64,000 nt of DNA from Sinohyriopsis cumingii (lineage: Eukaryota > Mollusca > Bivalvia > Unionida > Unionidae): contig CM068824.1 of the NCBI GenBank assembly GCA_028554795.2, forward strand, positions 163,550,130 through 163,614,129, written 5' to 3'. The notes beneath the pieces were generated by a model. The model was not told where the DNA came from and did not search any database. It saw nothing but the letters and a program-made list of their open reading frames with translations. The position numbers and the translations under genes were made by a program. Below are positions 63,581 through 64,000 of this stretch, piece by piece. The first letter of the stretch is position 1. Every line of letters begins with the position of its first letter.

Positions 63581-64000
63581 AAATGTCAATATACCATCAC
63601 ATGTTCATGAGCATTACTGTGAATTAAGTACTCACTGTGTTTTGATCATCAGCTTGCAAAAGCATTTTTTGTATTGTTACACCGAATTAAATGTAGATCT
63701 ACTTAATATTATAACATTAATTACACCTTTGGTATCCAATCAAATGGAGAGGAGTGTGCTGTAATAATTAAAAAAATCAAAAGGCATGCAAATTCTAAGG
63801 GTGAAAGAGCTAGCAGTTACGATCACATGTCATGTAACTTATTGAATTCATCAATCGAACGCTGTCATAAATATTATGTAAGTAATATAATTAACCTATT
63901 TTTCATTAGCCTACTCATTGACATATTTGCTCAAAGATAGCAAGGCAACCAAGTGAAATGAGTAATTGGTGAATAAAAACTTTGTTTAACATAGATGGTT
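63581..64000. other. AT-rich DNA, nothing recognised
   Basis: No feature seen up to the window edge. Confidence 0.5.

Noticed and set aside
62677..63610. Overlapping frames of 189-298 codons on both strands (HITLLNTCG and CDMPTCIQK repeats)
   Set aside because: A 27-bp minisatellite, open on both strands by composition.

Overview
The window looks like animal (metazoan) nuclear DNA, most likely from a mollusc. It is AT-rich and mostly non-coding, with an extraordinary load of minisatellites. It carries tRNA-derived SINEs whose 3' tail (GGCGTTAAACCCCACAACAACA) is of the kind I associate with mollusc SINEs, and a hAT-type MITE. The species is an inference from repeats only. A run of exactly 100 N at 44717-44816 is a scaffold gap, so the window joins two contigs.

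The centre of interest is a complete integrated Polinton/Maverick (adintovirus-like) element at 20117-36171, about 16.06 kb. It has terminal inverted repeats (TIRs) of about 260 bp that match apart from homopolymer lengths, and a 5-bp target duplication (CGAAG). Left to right it holds: an A32/FtsK-type packaging ATPase (-), a DUF5679-like zinc ribbon plus parvovirus-type phospholipase A2 gene with a frame break (+), a retroviral-type integrase (+), a 1164-residue protein joining a family B DNA polymerase, an SF1 helicase and a C-terminal HNH nuclease (-), a small cysteine-rich protein (+), a NUMOD/HNH homing-endonuclease-like gene (+), and a 0.9-kb non-coding control-like region. A late block of structural genes follows, all on +: two helical or unknown proteins, a basic virion-type protein, the double jelly-roll major capsid protein, a pX-like minor protein (frame broken), an adenain-like protease, a fibre-like coiled-coil protein with eight 21-residue repeats, a membrane protein, and a penton-like minor capsid protein whose stop codon lies inside the right TIR. 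Replication genes sit left and morphogenesis genes right, as expected for a virus-like element able to replicate by protein-primed synthesis, package, mature its particles and integrate.

The DNA on both sides of the insertion also looks coding and intronless on the minus strand: a membrane-protein frame at 19778-20116, and at 36172-37861 a decayed chain with a BIR (inhibitor-of-apoptosis) domain and two tandem copies of an unrecognised gene. At 37862 this runs, without a TIR, into a second nearly identical partial copy of the element's late block (37862-44716 = 28280-35133), which ends at the scaffold gap. It may be a second insertion, a rearrangement or an assembly duplicate.

Left of the element (1-19.7 kb) are a 33-bp minisatellite holding a hAT MITE, a 48-bp minisatellite, an 8.3-kb array of a 28-bp unit, a relic of a lysine-rich coding region, and an AC-rich array. 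Right of the gap (44.8-64 kb) there is no convincing gene: at least fourteen separate minisatellites with units of about 19 to 63 bp, three SINE copies, microsatellites and plain AT-rich sequence. Long open frames over these arrays follow from units that lack stop codons and are not annotated as genes.
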